A stretch of DNA of 64,000 nucleotides from contig JAFYUM010000036.1 in NCBI GenBank assembly GCA_017558505.1, positions 1 through 64,000 on the forward strand, read 5' to 3'. The DNA comes from Ruminococcus sp. GTDB taxonomy: Bacteria; Bacillota; Clostridia; Oscillospirales; Ruminococcaceae. The position numbers were made by a program, and so were the translations under genes. The notes under the pieces are model-generated. The model had not been told where the DNA came from and searched no databases. It saw only the letters and a list, made by a program, of their open reading frames with translations. Numbering within the stretch: position 1 is the first letter of the stretch; each line of letters starts with the position of its first letter. Of this stretch, positions 60,190 through 64,000 are shown piece by piece.

Positions 60190-61314
60190 TTATTCAATAA
60201 CAGTAAGATTTTTAAGGTCAATTGTCATTTCGTGAATAAATGTCGGCTCGCCGTTTTCGTCAGGGTGATTTGCATCATAATATTTAATATTGATTGTATC
60301 CGATGTGGGCGGCTGTCTGAAAGAAGCTAAAGTGCCGTCCTCGCGGTACAGCGGATGGTGCATACCGATAACCTCAAGTTCTTTCCCGTTTCCGTCGGTA
60401 TATAAAGCAAAAACCTTGCTGTTGCTGTGATTTTTGACATAAGGATTCCGCTCAGCCATTTCTTCCGCTGAATTGAAACACTGCTCCAGCATTGCCACAG
60501 GAGATATATCAAAAATTGTAACGGAATAGCCCTCGCTGTCGGTAAATGTATGGTTAATATGACGTGTCAGGCTTTCATCGGGTGATACATTAAAGCACAC
60601 AGAAAACTCATCTTTAAGCTTGGGCATATTCTCGTAAACACTGCCGTAAATTTCGCTGTTGGGAATAAATTCCTTTAAAGAAAAAGTAATATCCACAGGT
60701 TCTGCTATTTTATGTTTTTCGTCAAATGTGAACTGAAACTGTCCTGCAAAGCTGTTTTCTGTTCCCTTTTCGAGATAAAGCTTACCCTTTGCCATTAAAA
60801 CGCCTTTGCTGATATTGAAATCATCACTATATACCTTATCATTTACTTTGATTACAGGTCTGAACGGGATATACTCATAATCCTCGGGATTACCGTTGTT
60901 AAGACTTCCCGTAAGCCCTAATATCACCGTATATCCGTCACAGTATACGCTTTCAATCGTAATTGATACATCCTCACCTACAAAGCTTATCGGCTTTGTA
61001 AAAGTCTGTGCAGTCTGTGCAATCTGATTGTAATCCAGTTCGGCAAATTTATCCTTTTCAAGCTCTGTGCCGTCGGATAGAATAATCTTTTCTTCAAGAG
61101 TTTTGTTCACCCTGTCAAAAGCTCCAAGCTTCTCCGCCGCATAAACCGCTGTACCACCGCAGGCGGCAACAGCAACGGCAATAATAGCGGCAAATCCCTT
61201 TCTGCTCAGTTTAATATTTTTCCTCTGTTTCTTTTTCATATTGAGAACCTCATTTCTGCATTCCGCACTTGGCGAAAGACGGTCAGTAACCTTTTTATAG
61301 TCATTGATATTCAT
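60190..61314 (-). CDS. DUF4179-like anti-sigma protein
   Basis: This is a 374-residue protein. A cytoplasmic N-terminus (MNINDYKKVTDRLSPSAECR) precedes one membrane helix (FAAIIAVAVAACGGTAVYAA), then a large extracytoplasmic domain. Size, layout and coupling to an ECF sigma gene (ATGA overlap at 61314) match DUF4179 proteins, which act as anti-sigma factors. The signal is unknown. Confidence 0.85.
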   Translation of the reverse strand: MNINDYKKVTDRLSPSAECRNEVLNMKKKQRKNIKLSRKGFAAIIAVAVAACGGTAVYAAEKLGAFDRVNKTLEEKIILSDGTELEKDKFAELDYNQIAQTAQTFTKPISFVGEDVSITIESVYCDGYTVILGLTGSLNNGNPEDYEYIPFRPVIKVNDKVYSDDFNISKGVLMAKGKLYLEKGTENSFAGQFQFTFDEKHKIAEPVDITFSLKEFIPNSEIYGSVYENMPKLKDEFSVCFNVSPDESLTRHINHTFTDSEGYSVTIFDISPVAMLEQCFNSAEEMAERNPYVKNHSNSKVFALYTDGNGKELEVIGMHHPLYREDGTLASFRQPPTSDTINIKYYDANHPDENGEPTFIHEMTIDLKNLTVIE

Positions 61315-61793
61315 AGGCACACATCCTTTCCGAGAGATTTTTTCAGGAGGTTTCTTCCGCGGTATAGCCTTGTCTGCACAGCAGTTTCGGATATATCGAT
61401 AATTTTTGCCGTTTCCGCTGTGGAGTATCCCTCATAGTAATACAGATGAATAACAATGCGGTATTTCGGAGGGAGTTCCATGACGGCATGATAAACTGCA
61501 CTTTCCTCTGGTGTCTCATATATCAGGTCAGCGTCCTCAAGTGCAACGGACTGATGAAAACATTTATAAGTAAGGGAACGGAGCATATCACGGCATTTAT
61601 GGGCAGTTACTTTCATAATCCATGCCTTCTCGGAGCGTTCATCGGGGAAATCCAAATCAGCTTTAAAAAGCTTCATAAAGACATCTTGAACAATATCCTC
61701 TGCATCTGCGGTATTTTTACAATAACTGACAGCAAGGCGATACACCGAACCGCTGTACTTATCATACAACAATTTCATATCATTTTTCGTCAT
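61311..61793 (-). CDS. ECF-type RNA polymerase sigma factor
   Basis: This is a 160-residue sigma factor. Region 2 (VYRLAVSYCKNTADAEDIVQDVFMKLF) and region 4 (LPPKYRIVIHLYYYEGYSTAETAKIIDISETAVQ; split by me) are clear. Start ATG 61793 is 4-6 bases after AGGAGG; the ATG at 61799 is part of that site. Its promoter could be self-recognised, but no clear consensus was found. Confidence 0.92.
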   Translation of the reverse strand: MTKNDMKLLYDKYSGSVYRLAVSYCKNTADAEDIVQDVFMKLFKADLDFPDERSEKAWIMKVTAHKCRDMLRSLTYKCFHQSVALEDADLIYETPEESAVYHAVMELPPKYRIVIHLYYYEGYSTAETAKIIDISETAVQTRLYRGRNLLKKSLGKDVCL

Positions 61794-61906
61794 GGGCATC
61801 CTCCTTTCTAAACCGGTTCTATATATAAAACGAATTTGAGGGGTAAAATATCACACAATTTTTAAAATTTCTCAAAAAATTTTTTCTCAAGCTCCATAGT
61901 GTAAAA

Positions 61907-61937
61907 AAATCCACCCGAAAACAATTCAGGCGGATTT
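61907..61937 (-). terminator. Terminator of GH13 gene
   Basis: Minus-strand AAATCCGCC pairs with GGTGGATTT (one G-T), followed by TTTTT. Confidence 0.78.
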
Positions 61938-61947
61938 ATATACAGTC

Positions 61948-63543
61948 TTAAATCTTAGTAAATCTCATAACAGAGCCATCGCTGGATTTTCCGCAGAAAA
62001 TAGCCTTTGGTCTTGCCCATATTCTCTCGTCTGAAAGGCTCTTGTAAATTACAAGCTCCTCATTTGTTTCTGTATGATTTGCAATGGCGATTACCTCGTA
62101 TTCATTTCCCTTGTAGTGGTGATATATACCGCCCACAACAACCTCAGTTTCCTCGAAAGCCTCCTCATAAGCAGGAGCAGCTTCAGGCTGATTATTCACA
62201 ATATCATCAGAAACGATAATCATTGCAGTAAATGGCTGCATAGAAATATGTGCATTGCCGTTGTTTACATCAATTGGCTGACCGCTTAAAACGTCAACAA
62301 GTGCAGGAAGATGTGTGCCGAAATTGAAATCATACTGATAATCAGCAAGGTTGAGGGCGACGTATACTGTCTGGTCACCAAGAACTTTTTTGAAAAGAAG
62401 CTGCTGATTGGTTATCTGCATTTTCTCATAGCTGCCTGTGCGGAGTGCAGGATATGCCTTGTATGCTCTGCCCAGCTTTACAATGTGCTTGTAAAGGCTT
62501 ATGTTCTCCCATTCCATATCTGCGAGGTGAAGGCATGGACGGAGATTATCGTCGGAATTATTCTCCTTGCGTCCCTGTATACCGTACTCGCTGCCGTAAT
62601 AAATTGACGGAATACCTGGCATTGTATACATAAGAGTATAAACAAGCGGAAGATGTGCAGGATTATTTACAGTACTTGCAAGACGGTTTACATCATGATT
62701 GTCAACAAATGTGTAAAGGTTGATATTTCTGTAAATACCACCGTTTGCACCGGACTGACGGTTGATTGAATAGTCAATTTCAAAGTAGTTCTTGTCATTG
62801 TGGGATGACCACAATCCCTTGAAGCACTCATAGTTTGTAACGCTGTCCAGCATTTCAGGATTTGCCCAGCGGTTGTAATCGCCGTGGATAATTTCACCCA
62901 TAAGCCAGAAATCAGACTTTTTGCCCTTACAGAAATCACGTATTCTCTTGAAAAAGTTGAAGTCTATGCAGTCAGCCGCATCAAAGCGTATACCGTCGAT
63001 GCCAAAAGACTCAATCCAGTAGTTTACAGCGTCGATTAAGTGGTCACAAACGCCTGTATTCTGTAAATTGAGCTTTACAAGGTTATAGTGACCGTTCCAG
63101 CCCTCGTACCAGAAAGGATCACCGCAGGGGGACTGTCCGCCGAAGTTGAGGTTGTGGAACCAACCGCAGTATTCGGAGCTCTGTCCCTTTTCCTGTATAT
63201 CGACAAATTGTGGGAATTTTCTTCCTACGTGGTTGAAAACACCGTCGAGAATAACCCTTATACCTGCCTCGTGAAGCTTATCGCAGATAAAGCGGAAAGA
63301 GTTGTTATCGCCGAGACGACGGTCAATTTTCTTATAGTCAACAGTATCGTATCCGTGTTCTACGGATTCAAAAACAGGTCCGAAATATACAGCGTCAACG
63401 TTCATTTCTTTAAGATGCGGAATCCAGTCAATTACCTTGTCAAGGCGATAGGAAACATCGCTGCTGAAATCGTTGAACTTCGGTGCACCGCAGAAACCAA
63501 GCGGATAGATGTGATAGATAATGGCGTTATCGTACCAATTCAT
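61948..63543 (-). CDS. Cytoplasmic GH13 alpha-amylase-family enzyme fused to DUF1653
   Basis: This is a 531-residue protein without signal peptide. The barrel has all three catalytic acids: nucleophile D188 (GIRFDAAD), acid/base E217 (LMGEI) and D284 (FVDNHD), plus DGVFNHVG. After a beta domain and a Pro/Glu linker (450-468), residues 470-517 (GGIYHHYKGNEYEVIAIA, ETNEELVIYKSL, WARPKAIF) form a DUF1653 domain, normally a stand-alone small protein. The substrate is probably an intracellular maltodextrin or glycogen-like glucan. Operon with the HD gene upstream. Confidence 0.94.
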   Translation of the reverse strand: MNWYDNAIIYHIYPLGFCGAPKFNDFSSDVSYRLDKVIDWIPHLKEMNVDAVYFGPVFESVEHGYDTVDYKKIDRRLGDNNSFRFICDKLHEAGIRVILDGVFNHVGRKFPQFVDIQEKGQSSEYCGWFHNLNFGGQSPCGDPFWYEGWNGHYNLVKLNLQNTGVCDHLIDAVNYWIESFGIDGIRFDAADCIDFNFFKRIRDFCKGKKSDFWLMGEIIHGDYNRWANPEMLDSVTNYECFKGLWSSHNDKNYFEIDYSINRQSGANGGIYRNINLYTFVDNHDVNRLASTVNNPAHLPLVYTLMYTMPGIPSIYYGSEYGIQGRKENNSDDNLRPCLHLADMEWENISLYKHIVKLGRAYKAYPALRTGSYEKMQITNQQLLFKKVLGDQTVYVALNLADYQYDFNFGTHLPALVDVLSGQPIDVNNGNAHISMQPFTAMIIVSDDIVNNQPEAAPAYEEAFEETEVVVGGIYHHYKGNEYEVIAIANHTETNEELVIYKSLSDERIWARPKAIFCGKSSDGSVMRFTKI

Positions 63544-63558
63544 AATTAAAAACCCCTT

Positions 63559-63999
63559 TTATTTATTAGAACCTTCAATGAAATATGAAGCTTCCATATC
63601 TGCAACATGGAGAGCAAAGGCGAGAGGATACATTTCCAGAGCCTTGCCGATAGTATTTTTGTCCTCGATGCCCGAAAAGCCCATATGCCAACGGATAGCA
63701 CAGGCTTCATCACGGGTAAGTCTTCCCTCTCCGTAGAGATATCCGGAGATAATGTAGACGGATTTTTCACCGTGACCATAGGGAAGCGTGTCATTTATTG
63801 CATAAAACGGCACTTTTTCCCATTGTCCTGTTGATTCGTTTTTCTTATTGCGGAGCTCAGTGGTATAGAAATTTATTTTGCATAAATCATGGAGCAGGGC
63901 AACAATGGCAATACTTTCCTCAGAAAAGTCCATATTGTACATTTCTTTTACTCTCGGGCGTGAGAGATAGTCTTTCAGGCAGTGGTAGACGTTTACGCT
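63559..63999 (-). CDS. HD-domain protein (5' end beyond window)
   Basis: This is a 146-residue C-terminal part, open to the window edge. The visible part begins SVNVYHCLKDYLS and includes the HD pair in VALLHDLCKINFY and further His in YGHGEKSV and RWHMGF, the metal ligands of HD phosphohydrolases. The N-terminal His motif is outside. It lies 15 bases before the GH13 gene on the same strand. Substrate unknown. Confidence 0.8.
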   Translation of the reverse strand, partial: SVNVYHCLKDYLSRPRVKEMYNMDFSEESIAIVALLHDLCKINFYTTELRNKKNESTGQWEKVPFYAINDTLPYGHGEKSVYIISGYLYGEGRLTRDEACAIRWHMGFSGIEDKNTIGKALEMYPLAFALHVADMEASYFIEGSNK

Positions 64000-64000
64000 G

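Overview
This window looks like chromosomal DNA of an anaerobic Firmicute of the Ruminococcus type (Oscillospiraceae). The base composition is moderately low in G+C. Promoters are of the TTGACA-N17-TATAAT kind and AGGAGG ribosome sites are strong. There is a spoIIA-sigF sporulation operon, a tRNA-dependent T-box leader, a rubrerythrin, and a secreted GH26 mannanase ending in a Ruminococcus-type dockerin, which points to a cellulosome. Species cannot be fixed from the sequence alone. No complete phage, insertion sequence, CRISPR array or rRNA operon is present.

Region by region: 1-8.3 kb is a mixed, partly accessory stretch. It has an AT-rich orphan gene, a tRNA-Leu(UAG) flanked by two 5'-half tRNA remnants, rubrerythrin, a PadR/DUF1048-like pair under a twin operator, three GNAT acetyltransferases and an AT-rich GIY-YIG protein. 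8.3-12.1 kb is an asnB-HD hydrolase-pyrB cluster. 12.1-14.7 kb is a GntR(YtrA)-ABC-permease-permease module, followed by a 140-bp imperfect palindrome. 14.8-17.5 kb is a metal (zinc-type) ABC importer behind a Fur-family box. 17.5-27.9 kb, on the minus strand, holds an rRNA/tRNA methyltransferase, a copper ATPase whose C-terminus is a potentially separately translated CopZ, and the glycolysis genes gpmI, tpiA and pgk interleaved with small membrane proteins. 28.0-31.9 kb is a T-box-controlled trpB-aroC-aroF operon.

32.0-34.3 kb carries DUF2975, a small HTH regulator and a large membrane protein. Its promoter shares a 17-bp box, at identical spacing, with the promoter at 24.85 kb. 34.4-39.4 kb holds comF, an RlmL-like methyltransferase and a class A PBP with a Gly-rich repeat tail. 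39.4-42 kb includes the spoIIAA-spoIIAB-sigF operon. 42-49 kb, minus strand, has hemW, lepA, a patatin, a PflX-like radical SAM protein and a PfkB sugar kinase. 49.3-51.2 kb is the dockerin mannanase. 51.2-55.6 kb, minus strand, has bioY (apparent CTG start), nadE, lysS and greA. 55.7-59.9 kb is a second GntR-ABC module with one short and three paralogous membrane proteins, under an operator related to the first module. 60-64 kb has a 48-residue gene, an ECF sigma/DUF4179 pair, a cytoplasmic GH13 amylase fused to a DUF1653 domain and a cut-off HD protein.

The most novel-looking items are the CopA/CopZ nested start, the shared operator boxes, the GH13-DUF1653 fusion, the tRNA-half array, and the membrane-protein family with a 31-residue miniature copy.
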